From: Ustilago trichophora
Lineage: Eukaryota > Basidiomycota > Ustilaginomycetes > Ustilaginales > Ustilaginaceae
Assembly: GCA_900323505.1 (NCBI GenBank)
Contig: OOIN01000016.1
Coordinates: forward strand, 558,001 to 622,000
Direction of reading: 5' to 3'
Length of the DNA: 64,000 nt
In this document: piece after piece, positions 53,355-64,000 of the stretch
How positions within the stretch are numbered: the first letter of the stretch is position 1
How the letters are laid out: each line of letters begins with the position of its first letter
The notes under the pieces: generated by a model
Databases searched by the model: none
What the model was told of the DNA's origin: nothing
Seen by the model: only the letters and a program-made list of their open reading frames with translations
Program-made: the position numbers and the translations under genes

Positions 53355-54084
53355 GTATGTGCCTGCAATTTTAGTGCGATGTGACAAGTTCGAGCGTTGA
53401 GATCAGGCCAATTGCAACTCTGCCCCTTTCGTTGGCCACGCGAGCGGCGGAACAATTCTTCCCTTGTTCTCCTCGTGGTCGTGGTTCAGGGCATGAAGCC
53501 GAATTGTGAGCCACGTTCGGTATCATCGCTCTCTTCTATCTGCTGGACTGCATGCCTAGTCCATCTCGTTGAAGCTCCGCTTCACTCTGCAGGTACGGTC
53601 TACACCAAGTAGTTGTACTGGTTGTCCCACACCCGGTCGATGCCTGTGATTTCACCTACCTGGTATAACGTCGGGTGCCTGGAATTCCCATCAGCCGCAC
53701 AATGTGCAAGCCAAGATGGCAACTCGAAACTGTCAAAGCAAACGGTTCTGGTAGAGGCAATCGGGATCCAGGGCCATGCAGAAACCGAACTCGGGTGTGT
53801 CTTGCACTTGTTCCCACTGGCTCACATAGAACAGCCGTGGCACAAGCGCGGACCGAGCACGGCCGTCGCCCACCCAACAGACATGCCTCACCGGGATCTA
53901 GTCTCAGCAACAACGTCACCGGCGTGCAATTACCTGTCACGTATTCACTCCAGTGAGGATCCAACGACTGTTGGCTAGTGAGACGTGGCCATGCTTAGTC
54001 GCACTCGCACAACAGGATGCAACCACTTGTCTCTTTTGGCTAGTCGCTACTAGGCTTCTACTGTACATTGCAAATCAGCGGGTC

Positions 54085-54113
54085 CCGTGAGCCACCGTCG
54101 GAAGGGCTCACGG
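54085..54113. repeat. Perfect 9-bp inverted repeat with 11-nt loop
   Basis: CCGTGAGCC at 54085-54093 and GGCTCACGG at 54105-54113. A GC-rich stem that could extrude or fold in RNA. No T-tract follows, so it is not terminator-like. Confidence 0.8.
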
Positions 54114-55990
54114 TCGGCGTGGACGTTCTCATCGAACATACAGCACCCTCTGAACTAAGCGAGCGTCGGACGGCGGAGTGAGCGGAGCGAGCGTTACCCT
54201 GTGCCTTGATACAGGAGCAAGTAGGGTGAATGCGTAAAGTGGCTGTCTATTTCTCAAGTCCGAAGAAGCAATTAAGGCACAACGTGGATCCATTGCCCGT
54301 GTCTTCAGATTATGGGCAGATCTGGCGATGGGAATCTGGAAAGTGGCGCTCGCACATCGAGCAGTCGAATCAACTCATCAGCCTTTGGTTCCCAAAATGG
54401 CAAGAGAAGCGGCTAGCGCGGACGTCAGACGGGATTTCTCGCAGCGGGGGAATGTCGAATCCACGACGAAGAGATAAAATCTTAGCGTGGCATCTCAACC
54501 CGATAGTGGCGCTTGTGTATGTGGTGTGTGAGAGATCCGTGGTACAAGGCGCGGTGCCGCTAATCCACCCCTTTTTTCCTGGTCGCGTGGCAAAGGCGCG
54601 ACGCCAAGGGTCTCTGTCGTACGCTTCCTTCCCTTCATCCTGCACGCTCCAAAAGTCTGTATCACACGTAGGTATCGTGACACGGTCGTATAGAAGTAGC
54701 GGCCCAGCTATCTCTTGTCGCCTGCTGAGAGCGGTCAACTTGTCGGGCTTGCATATCCGCCAATCCGATATGCCCAGTGACGGGAACGGTGCAAAGTATA
54801 AGGCGAATGTATGCATCTGCTCAGACAAAATCGCATTGCGCAGCAGCTGATTTGATTTGAAAGTGTTACTTGTCAGAGCATGCTGGAAGATCCAGCCTGG
54901 CTGGCATCCAGACCAACTCGCAGAAGGACTTCTTGTCGAGGCGGGACGGTCGGTCGGCTAAAGCGAGAGTTGTCACCTCATGACACACCAGTCCACAATG
55001 TACACCCAGCATCTGCTCGCCTCACGGTCGGATCGCGATAATTTGGCGAGCCAATCCATTGCACTGTGTACAGTCCACAGTTTTGATGAGAAGCGGTTCG
55101 ACGGCCGGGAAAGTGATTGGAGGATTGCTGAGAACATTTGGAGAAGGGGCGAACAGTCCTGGCAAAAGGGCATGAAAGAATCTCAGATTTTAAGATCAAG
55201 GTTCTCAAGGTAGGTCGTGCCTGTGTACTGTATCTATCTCCCTTGCTGAGGTGCAAATTCGCAGTGCGTTGGCCGGCTAACCGAGCCCTTTGCGGAGTTG
55301 CGGATCAACGACCCCGAAGTCTTTGTCGCTGCAGACGTGGGAATCTAAATAAGCCAGAGGGGCAAATCGCCTCAACGGCGTCGGCTATCCCATGTCCCTT
55401 TCGTCTGCGGCGACGGCTAGCAGAGAAGACATGCTTGAAGATTCGTTGAGAAATCGAGCTCACATCGTCACCCCGAGCATGAAGAAAAAGGCTATCGTAA
55501 GAAAAGAAGGTCGCAGCTCGCGGATCTGCGGACAGCGGGCACCGACACAATGGATTGCCGAATTTTCGTTCTCCGCTTTGCCAGGAATTTCGGTGTGAGA
55601 GAGAAGAGAGCTTCTGCGCCGCGAGTCGTGGACTAAATATCATAGAAAAGACACTGGAGAGATGGCGTGCTTTGCCCTTGATCCTCGAGACGGCTCTGTA
55701 TTGCTCTTGTCTTGTACCCCGCACTTGCCTCCCCTCAGCTGCCCCGCCGCCCATACCCCATTTGCAGCTCGACATCTGCCTTCTGGATGTGTGTTTGATT
55801 ACGTTTTCACCTTCTCGTGCGGGTCAAGGTCAGTCTTGTGTATCAGTAGCTCATGTAACAAACAGCTTCGGCTTCGAATCAATGTGACCTGGACCAAGAC
55901 TTGACGTGCTCTTCGTGCTGCGTTGGGGTATCGACCACCTCGCCCTGTGAAGGAGGATCTTCGAGCTGAACCTGAATTTTTGCGCCCTTA

Positions 55991-56039
55991 TTTTTGGCGT
56001 CAATTTTTGACAGCTTGTCAAAAAAGGAGGTGCCAAAAA
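55991..56039. repeat. Nested inverted repeats
   Basis: Outer arms TTTTTGGC (55991-55998) and GCCAAAAA (56032-56039). Inner arms TTTTTGACA (56004-56012) and TGTCAAAAA (56016-56024) with a 3-nt loop. Both arm pairs are perfect, giving a potential long hairpin in an AT-rich patch. Confidence 0.8.
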
Positions 56040-57183
56040 CGACATTTTGGTCTCAAAGGGACGAAGTGCGCATTTTCGACAGAAAGCAACTTTAGGACCG
56101 CCCCTTCCTAGACCCTGGAACAGGATCATGAACTCCCAGCAAGAGGCAAAGTATACATAGCGAGCTCGATGCTCTTGATCGAGACGATACATTGTCGGCT
56201 GAATCGAGGCCGTACACCTAAATATGAACCTTGTTCCACGACATGAGAACCGCAACGACGCACATAGGAAACCTGGACTTGTGTACAACCCCGATCTTGA
56301 GGGAACTGGTCGTTAGCCGACAAAGATGCAGAGTGATGCTCGAAATCGCTGCCAAGTTATACTCATCAAATTGACCGAGCCGCGAAACTAACGTTCTGTC
56401 ACTAGATCGGGCTAAATTTTAGCGTGTTCTGCGCCAAAGAGATCCTCCTGCTCTGCACCTGATCGCAAACTTGCACCGGCTCAACACGAACGATTCTCAA
56501 TGTTGAAAAGAGCCTCATCTTCGTCATACAAATGTCCGACTGACAGTCATAGCCTCATCTCCCCGACCAGAGTCGAGACTGGAGAAAGAGATTCTAGACA
56601 CTATTGGCAGCTCCACGCAAGCAATCGGGATAGAGCAGGCGCTTACTGTACTGGCGCGCGGTTGTACCAGATTTTTGTTTTCTTTTAGAGCAACCATTTT
56701 TAGCGTGTGTCGTTCACGAACAAATGACTGCTTGGCAGATGACACCGAACAAGGTTGACTACCGCACGTGTTTGACGAGCCCTAGCGTCATCCAGAGTGG
56801 GTGACATGCTCTGCCACCGCCACCCATTGGTGGCGACGAGGGCTAGACTGTGGCAAAGAGCTCCGACCAGCCGAGGACGGCTGCCCTTAGTTCCCACGAC
56901 TGACGTCGCATGAGCATTAAACTCGACTAAATCCAGTGCGTGCTTATATCCACCCGGCCTAGACACGGCTCACGCCTCATGCCATAGTGCGTACCTATGA
57001 CCGAGGCACCCTCAATGTCGCCTCGAGCTTGATGCGTGCATGAAAGCACCCACGTATGAGCCTCCGTTTCATTCCCGATCACGAGGGTTTCAAGCTGTTT
57101 TCTTGGCTTTCAGACGAAGAAAGCCGCCATCGGCTACGCACAACCGCAGATCGATCGGCGGTGACCTTGATTTCGCTTAAGAC

Positions 57184-57195
57184 GTACAGCTGTAC
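57184..57195. repeat. 12-bp palindrome GTACAGCTGTAC, copy 2
   Basis: Second exact copy of the palindrome at 53343-53354, 3.8 kb away. The flanking bases differ apart from short ends. Confidence 0.85.
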
Positions 57196-58141
57196 CTCTT
57201 TCACTTTGCCGGCTCTTTCAATACGTAAACGACATTGCCGAGTCTATCACAGAAGCAGAAACACACGACTGCAATAACAGAGAACGACGGAGGCCAGACT
57301 CGCTCGATTGCTATGAGAGGACATTTTCGACTGCCCTTAATGCTCCAAGTCGTTCGCTGATGTCGGAAAAGACGGCTGTCGTCCACGTTGGGCGGCTGCC
57401 AAATTGTCCTTCCATGCGATGCCGTAATTGCAAGCATAGGCATGCTTGTCTGTACATGTTCGCTGCAACACTGTACACTTTACTCACAACAGAGGTTGCT
57501 CCTGCACAGACGATTCGCCTTGCGTCAACTTGAAGGTGCTGAGGGAATGGCAGCTGAGAGGACGGGCTTACATGAGAGCGGCAAGCGGACCAAGAAGAGC
57601 CAATCAGCCAAGTAGATTGCCGCCACATCGATGGTCGTTGCAGCCCTCAGATGCGAGCTGGACGATGAGAAGCTCGCTGGAATAAACCGAGAAAGGCGGT
57701 GGGCATGAGCAGTAAAGAGACAGGATGCCCGGCAGGGCCGAATGTCTCTCCGTCGAGACAGACAAGGGGAGAAGAAGACAGTTCCAGCGTCTCTCGATGG
57801 CTTTTGCAGCGGACCTTGAATAGAAGCAGAGCATGCCTTGGGATGGCAAAAGGTGGCTTACGAGCATTTGGACGTTGTCTGCTTCCATGCAGCTCATATC
57901 CTAGCGATGGTTTGTAAACTCAAAAATCCGAGCATCTTTTCCCGCGGCGGACATCACCCAGATTCAAGCAAAATACTGGATTTTCTTTGTCACCCAAAAA
58001 ACCTCTGTGCGGCCACGAGGCAGCGAAACTTTTTTGAAAACAAAAAATTAAAAAATTAAAAAAGCTGGTACCTGGCTCTTTATACAGGTACAGGCAAGAT
58101 CACAGTGAATTCGCGAGACCAACACTTTTTTTTCCCTCTTG

Positions 58142-58194
58142 CGACGCGTTTCATCGTCAAGCTCACGCGTCGGACGTGCGAACTGAACGTCCGA
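58142..58194. repeat. Two overlapping 8-bp inverted repeats
   Basis: CGACGCGT (58142-58149) pairs with ACGCGTCG (58165-58172). The overlapping TCGGACGT (58170-58177) pairs with ACGTCCGA (58187-58194). The shared bases mean only one stem can form at a time. Confidence 0.75.
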
Positions 58195-61100
58195 ACTAAC
58201 GATTGGTGCCACGTTCCTGCCCACTTTCGTCGATGCTGTGCAGGCCCTAGTTGCGATTGCGACCGGCGTTTCCAGAGACCAACACCTTCCATAGCATTCG
58301 CTTACGGAAGCTGCACTCCCGTTAGCTGGCTATACATGATGCTTGCTGTCCCACGGAACGAGCGAGTTTCACACTGCATCGTGAGTCCGAGATACGATCG
58401 CAGGGCTCGTTCGGCTCGATGATCGGGGGTAGTTCGCGTTGTTCTGATCGTGTCCTGTACAATGATCGTGACGGAGCCTGAATGCAATCCGAAATACCAC
58501 GTACGTGGCGAGCCTCGATCGGGATACGTGACACTTGTCGTGACAGATTTGCGAGTGCCAAACCACTTTAACCTCTGTCAGAGTTACGATGCTGCTCGGT
58601 GCCGTCAGACTGTACAGAATTGCGCTCGACACGAGTCAACCATTGCCCAACCGCTGCAAGAGAGCTCCGGGTCGCGTCGGAGATTCGACCGCGGTATCAT
58701 TACGTGGTTCTGTTAGGACTGTCGAGAGGGTCATGAAGGGGGCAATCCAAATGGCGATTGCTCGACAATCTTGTCAGATCCACTGCGTAGGCGGCTGTCT
58801 TCGGCAGAGCGGTTCTGCGCTCCACTCGCCGTATCCTGAAAATTTCAAAAGGCGATTGAATCTCCCGCTCCCTTCTTCTCCTGTCACAGCTTACCTAGCC
58901 CATATCTCACACTGAAATGCTTATACCTTGAATAAGCACTCCGTCACGCTTTGACAGGAGCAAACCAGCCAATACAATGATAGCTTAGAGTCCTAGATGT
59001 CTCGAGGCGTCGCGGGCGCAATGCCACAGCTTCACATGCTGTGCTGTATGTCCGACTGGATCAGGGGCATTACCGTTCGTGCCATTTTGAGACACCGCTT
59101 TTCCAACGCGACACTTCCGTAAGGCGGTCCTTCCCAGGCCTGAGAACCTTTCCCTTTCCGACCAGACGAAGCTTGAGCTATTGACAAGAGTTCAGACCGA
59201 CAAGCTCTTACGCTGGAATCAGCGTGATGGCCGGACTCGAACGGGCAATGCTTTTCGTATGGGGAAGGTCCGCTTTGCACTGCAATCTTCACCGCAGAGA
59301 GCCAAAGCTGCGGAGCAAAGGGAGCACTGAGACCTTGACTAGGAGTGAATATGTTTCGTCGTTCTTCGCATTGTCGCACATGCACATTTGCTTGTGGACC
59401 TGTCTCGGCTGCCAAGCGATATCAGCAAAAGGCTCTCTCCGCTGTACGCCTCTTCTTGATCACTTGAAAAATCAACAATTCGTGTGTGTGTGTGCGATGA
59501 AAATCCGATTTTGTTGCTGGCAAGAGCGTGCTATCGATCGTAAGGTGCATCTTACAAGGTGAGGATTGCTATTTTGAGCTGGCCTCGCACACACTGACCG
59601 CTGCAATCCGTTGATTCATCCCCCTCACTCTCCCACTGCCTTGAAAGCGTCACGGGAAAGACTTGCAAATCCATGCACCTCTTTTGACGTCCGCACCCTC
59701 GCTTATACTAACAGCGATGAACAGCGTACCGAGCCAGCTCGCTAACGCGGAAGTGATTGCTTCCGGTGCAAGCCGCTTCTTGAAGCGCCTTGCTCCGCTG
59801 CCCGTCGAGCGCTGGTGGGCGGATTGGCGGCCAAGCCTGCAACCCGTGGGTGTGTATGCCCCACTCGATCTAAGCGTGCGCGTCTGCCTACGCAAATCCA
59901 AGATGAGGCGACTAGAGTACTGTACCGCCTTGTGCTGCTTGGCGTCCACGTTTCCCAATCCGGTCCATTCACATCACAGTAGCCGGTAGATTGGTTGAGA
60001 CCGGCCCGGAAGGATTTGCAGCCAGTGTCATAGTCAATTGACCTCAATCTATGCAAGTCTGTCCGTGCACCGCCTCACCTCTACATATTGGCCTGTTCTG
60101 CGTCATTGTAAGATTTCATGATGATGAGTATCAATCTCACATCTGGTGTTATTGACTGTTACTGAGGCATGAGCTCGAACAATACAATGCCCTGTCCAGT
60201 TCACATCATTGTTGCAGAGTGATATTGATACGACACAGAGTTGACGAACATGGCCGCCCTTGTTATCTGTACAAGCTGCCCTGAACAAAACTGACCGGTC
60301 AAAAAGCGGCCCGACTTCAACTTGGGTATGTCGAAAACTGGAAGCATCACCCGCTATTGGCAAAGGTGGGGAAATGTGTTTATTTAGGTTCAAGGCCAAC
60401 TTGGTACAGCTTTGTCGTGGGCAGGCAGAGCAACAAGGTTTTGCTGAGGAGTGGGTGGACGGCGGATCGGCGGTGTTTCCAGCGAGGCTCGTGAGGCACA
60501 CGGGAAGCGGCTTTTGGCTGCTCTGGCGTCGATGGTCCAGATCAAAAGCTCGTCGCTGCCAATTGAACCCGATTATCCAGCCGATCTATCAATGCTTGTT
60601 GCTGCTGCCCACCGTAAAAACTCCGTCGGGGGCAGTTGATCTCTCGAGTGTAAATTGTCCCCCAAAATCGAGCGTGGTCAGCTGCACATACTCTCTGGCA
60701 AAAAATGTGGCGCTTTTCAAGCAGCCATGCAATTTGAGTTCAATCCTTTTTAAGTTTAAGTGGCTTGAGTGCGTGTTCGAAGGCAACGATGCTGGAGCAC
60801 AGAAAAGAGGCGTTTTCCGTCGGCTTTTCGTTCGCTTGCTCAAAGTTGAGCGGCATGAATAATGACAGCCTCGAGGCGCAGAGGCGAGGCTCGCTCGCGG
60901 CCTTTCGTCTAATTCATGATATAGCGTCTGGATGTCACTCTTGTCTGTCCAGTCTGGAAGGTCCCATCTTCCGAAGATTCTCTGGAGCGCCACGGACAGT
61001 AACAAGGAACACTTCCCAATGGCTTTGGGCGATGCTGTGGTCGCCCGAACTTTGACCGACGAAAAAAAAGCCTCTTTGCAGAGGATAGAAAGGATCTCAG

Positions 61101-62595
61101 CTTGAACTCGTCCCCAGTTGGGTTTCTGTGCGGACTGCTTTTTGTTCTTCATCAGAATAGAGCAACAAGACACTCGGTCAAAGCCGACACAGTCAGTTGT
61201 CCAGCCGTGTGGCTTGTGCCGGTAACCTTGGCCTAATTATCGTGATGATGTCGGCCGGGCTAATCGTGAAAAGAGAGCAACGTTTTGCCATCTAGTACGT
61301 CAAAGGTCGGACGATGGTTTCGGTCGCGGGAATGAATTGTCTGCTCCGTTCATGACCTTGTGGCGCTCTAATATTGATCTTGTGTCGATCCGGGCTTACT
61401 GTAAATGAAGGAAATCTGCTAGCTTCGATCGGCTCTTGCCGAACACTGTGTCCCGCTCATGCCCGCTCATAGCACGACACGATCAGCTCCGTACTACAGC
61501 GGAGTCGGTCTGAGTTGGTAGGAAGGGTGCGATCGGATAGGAGCAGGCTGCAAAGTTGGAGGAGCGCAGACTGTATGAGCGTCTCAGCCATGTGAACGAG
61601 CTGCAACTCTTACCTCGGAAATTCCGTTGCACGGTGTGCGAAAGTGCAGAACCCGCAACGCGGTTTTTGTGAGCTCAGTCATTCTGTTGAAATGAAGGGT
61701 TTTGCGGCCAAGACGCCCTGCCCTAGTTTGACATTTGTGTGTTGGTCTCGCCTGAGTATGAACTTTGTTCAAGGTGACAGGTTCATGAATCCTCGATCAA
61801 GGATTCTTCATATCTGGCACCTTCCTCGTCTCTGCCTTTGCCTTCCCCGCTCCCCAGTTCTCTTTTCCTCTCAATGGAAGAACCAAGTTCCCTATCTGAG
61901 ATAGCCGTTTCAATGATGAAGCAGTCCGGCAACTCGTTTCAGAACTCTCTGCTGGAAAGGAGCACCGAGATAAGCTAATCGCTTTCGCACGTAAACATTC
62001 TGAAATTGGAGCACTGTTTGTCCTTGAAGCTTGCTTGCAAAGCCAGCTTAGATCGAGGGGGATTGCAAGCGCTGTTCGGTCGGGGACTTAAACTGAGGAG
62101 GCCGGCGCGGGATGAGCACCGATCGGGACTGATGTGGTGATCTCGTTGCTACGCCGCTTGAATTCACGAGCCTTAACGCAGTGCACCTCGGCCACCTTTT
62201 CTTTTTTTTTGGCAACCCCACTTACGGCGTGATCGACGTGCTTAGCAGAAGGTAAGGCCCAGCTTGCTTCAAGGTGTCAGGTCTAGCCTCTATGACCTCT
62301 GAGCTTTTCACACTTGAGCCGAGGTCTAGTTCGCCGACAAGCTCAAGCGAATTTGCGAGCAAAGACAATAGATGCTGTACATCACCAAGGATTGAGTCGA
62401 GAGCACGAGAGAACGAGGTTTGATCGGCACTACTTTAGCTTGCGTGTGTCGGGTCAGCCCGATCGAGTTTGAGGGTCGCTGATGTACGTAGAGAGCTGCA
62501 GATTGCTGCTGGCTGCACCAAAAGTTCGTTCGGGAGACTCGTACAGATGGCTACAGTACCAAAAGCTGTACCTTACAATGTATGTACGTACAGCA

Positions 62596-62620
62596 CAGTA
62601 CAGTACAGTACAGTACAGTA
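62596..62620 (+). repeat. (CAGTA)5 tandem repeat
   Basis: Five exact copies of CAGTA, flanked by further GTACAG words at 62541-62593. This is the densest cluster of the hexamer that marks the right-hand segment. Confidence 0.9.
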
Positions 62621-64000
62621 CAATACGAAGGACTGCCGCTGCCCGCGATTGCATGGTTGCACAAACTGGGCTGTACGTTACACTCGCACGCTCAACAAGC
62701 TCAGCACCAGTCGACTCCAAGTCCGATCGGGTTGCAGTGCGATGATGAGCAGCGTGCACCTGCTTGCAGATTTCCAATTTGCTCTTATTCTGCTTGCATG
62801 TCACCGCGGACCGGTGCGGAAGATCCGGCATAGTTTTGCAGAAAGAGAGAGACAGAGACAGTGAAAAAGCCCAAGACGCATGCTAGCGGATTCTGAAAAA
62901 TTGAGAAAAAAAAAAGCCAATTCCCACACTCTGAATTGGGAGATGCCGTCGATTTTATGCGAAAAAAAAATAGGGTCCACAGTTCTCACAGAACGCCAGC
63001 TAACTTAGCTAGAAAAGTGGCGGCGCTTCTTGTGTGTGGCTGGGGATCTTCATTGCTCCTCCTCGAGGTCAAGCGAAAAAGCGCCTTCCCAACCCCCCTT
63101 CTTTCTTTTTTGGTCTGCCATCGTCCAGTATTCCATTCAGTCGCACCTCGCCCGCGGTCTCTTCCCCCTTGACATGGCCCAAAAGGCCTCGTATTCATTG
63201 CATAGCTCAATTTGGCTCGATCGATCCACTCTCTTCACTAGGATCAGGCTCGGTTTGACGTCAAGTCCTGTCTACTGTATATCTTTGTTCAGCGACAAAA
63301 TCCCAAAAAGAAAAGAAAAAAAAAGAAAGTCAAAAGTCAAAATTAAGGAACAGCTGGCATCAATCTTCCTGAAACATGACGGACTTTGATTGCGAATCTC
63401 TTCATGTAAGAGCACTGATATTCGCCATTGTATGAATACATGTCATGTACTGTACTGTACAGTACCGATACGGTCGCTCTACAAAGACCGAGCGGTGAAC
63501 CGATCATCTCTTGTCGCAGCACAATTCGGTTTCAAAAGTACATGTCGATGCCCACCGTCGATGCCACACAGCTCTTGTCGGTGAAACTGTCCCAAGTTAG
63601 CTTCGCTGGCACCAATCTATGCTGGATCCACCACGACCATTTCCGACCATGTGCCTCTCGATCAGACACTCTAGTACCACCAACACTCTTATCCGGTGTT
63701 CCTGCGCGGCTGTGCTATGCTACCTTGTCGCAATGTGTACCAATCTCCCTTCCTCTGAGGGTTAGCTTTTGGTCACTCAGAGACACACGATTTTGACTTG
63801 ATCTCAGCTGCGCTCGAGCGATCACAGCAAAGCATTTCGGTTGGTGCGGCTACCGCTTAAGCAGGCAAAGGTAAACCACATGCGCCAGAATGGAAAGCCG
63901 GTGTGAAGCGCCCTTCGGCTGTAGTCTGCCATGGCACCGATGAGCCAGAGGGCAAAAAGGGGAAAACCTGTTTCGTGTGTTGCAAGATTCGCAATCGCGT

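Larger units (their letters stand above)
51561..64000. other. 12.4-kb gene-poor segment with unusual word composition
   Basis: I find no reading frame here with recognisable domains, splice-linked exons or coding-like continuity; the longest frames (about 200 codons) overlap open frames on the other strand. No reverse transcriptase, integrase, transposase, terminal repeat or telomere repeat was recognised. The hexamer CTGTAC/GTACAG is frequent, perfect inverted repeats occur at 54085-54113, 55991-56039 and 58142-58194, and a CAGTA tandem repeat lies at 62596-62620. In a genome otherwise carrying a gene about every 2.6 kb, this is best described as intergenic or heterochromatin-like DNA of unknown role. 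Confidence 0.6.

Noticed and set aside
54230..54850. 206-codon plus-strand frame with ATG
   Set aside because: Overlapped by a 152-codon open frame on the other strand and no motif, signal peptide or coding-like composition. It cannot be excluded as a small orphan gene, but I could not support it.
59222..59300. tRNA-like T-loop on the minus strand (CGTTCGAGTCC)
   Set aside because: The acceptor stem does not pair and no convincing D arm or anticodon arm was found; probably coincidence.
60260..61173. Overlapping 200-codon (+) and 194-codon (-) frames
   Set aside because: The plus-strand frame begins with TTG, the two overlap on opposite strands, and neither shows a domain.
1..64000. CRISPR arrays, bacterial operons, riboswitches, attachment sites
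   Set aside because: Intron-containing eukaryotic genes throughout; no regularly spaced direct repeats with spacers and no prokaryotic signals.

Overview
The window is 64 kb of a basidiomycete nuclear genome, most likely a smut fungus (Ustilaginales, the Ustilago/Sporisorium group). Supporting evidence: compact genes with short GT-AG introns of about 75-210 nt, many intron-poor ORFs, and an orthologue of Upa1, the endosomal adaptor described in Ustilago maydis, with its PAM2-like motifs, ankyrin repeats, FYVE and RING domains. The species cannot be fixed from sequence alone.

Positions 1-51.6 kb hold 19 protein genes on both strands. In order: a left-truncated Ser/Pro-rich protein (-); L-fuconate dehydratase (-); an alpha/beta-hydrolase (-); a tail-anchored unknown protein (+); a secreted class-3 lipase (+); a SAP-domain/membrane protein spliced to an RraA-like aldolase domain (+); EMC8 (-); a mitochondrial FIST-like protein (+); FMP32/DUF1640 (-); an Arl3/ARFRP1-type GTPase (+); 3-hydroxyacyl-CoA dehydrogenase (-); a DEP-RGS regulator (-); PP2A activator PTPA (+); class II histone deacetylase Hda1/Clr3 (+); a single-pass GPP-rich membrane protein (-); Upa1 (+); Nnf1-like kinetochore subunit (+); mitochondrial phosphatidylserine decarboxylase (-); Pmp3 proteolipid (-, five small exons); and a peroxisomal enoyl-CoA hydratase (+, ending SKL). 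Counting the truncated first gene there are 20 gene models. Many were completed here by joining exons, with junctions checked by reading frame and by conserved family residues.

No single pathway unites the window. Recurrent themes are mitochondrial proteins (SAP-RraA fusion, FIST-like, FMP32, Psd1), acyl-CoA metabolism (3-hydroxyacyl-CoA dehydrogenase, enoyl-CoA hydratase) and trafficking or signalling (Arl3-type GTPase, Upa1, RGS, PTPA).

From 51.56 kb to the right edge (12.4 kb) I find no convincing gene. This segment differs from the rest: the hexamer CTGTAC/GTACAG is strongly over-represented, a 12-bp palindrome occurs twice, and there are several perfect inverted repeats. It could be subtelomeric, centromere-proximal or decayed-transposon DNA. 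No tRNA, rRNA, CRISPR array or intact transposon was recognised.
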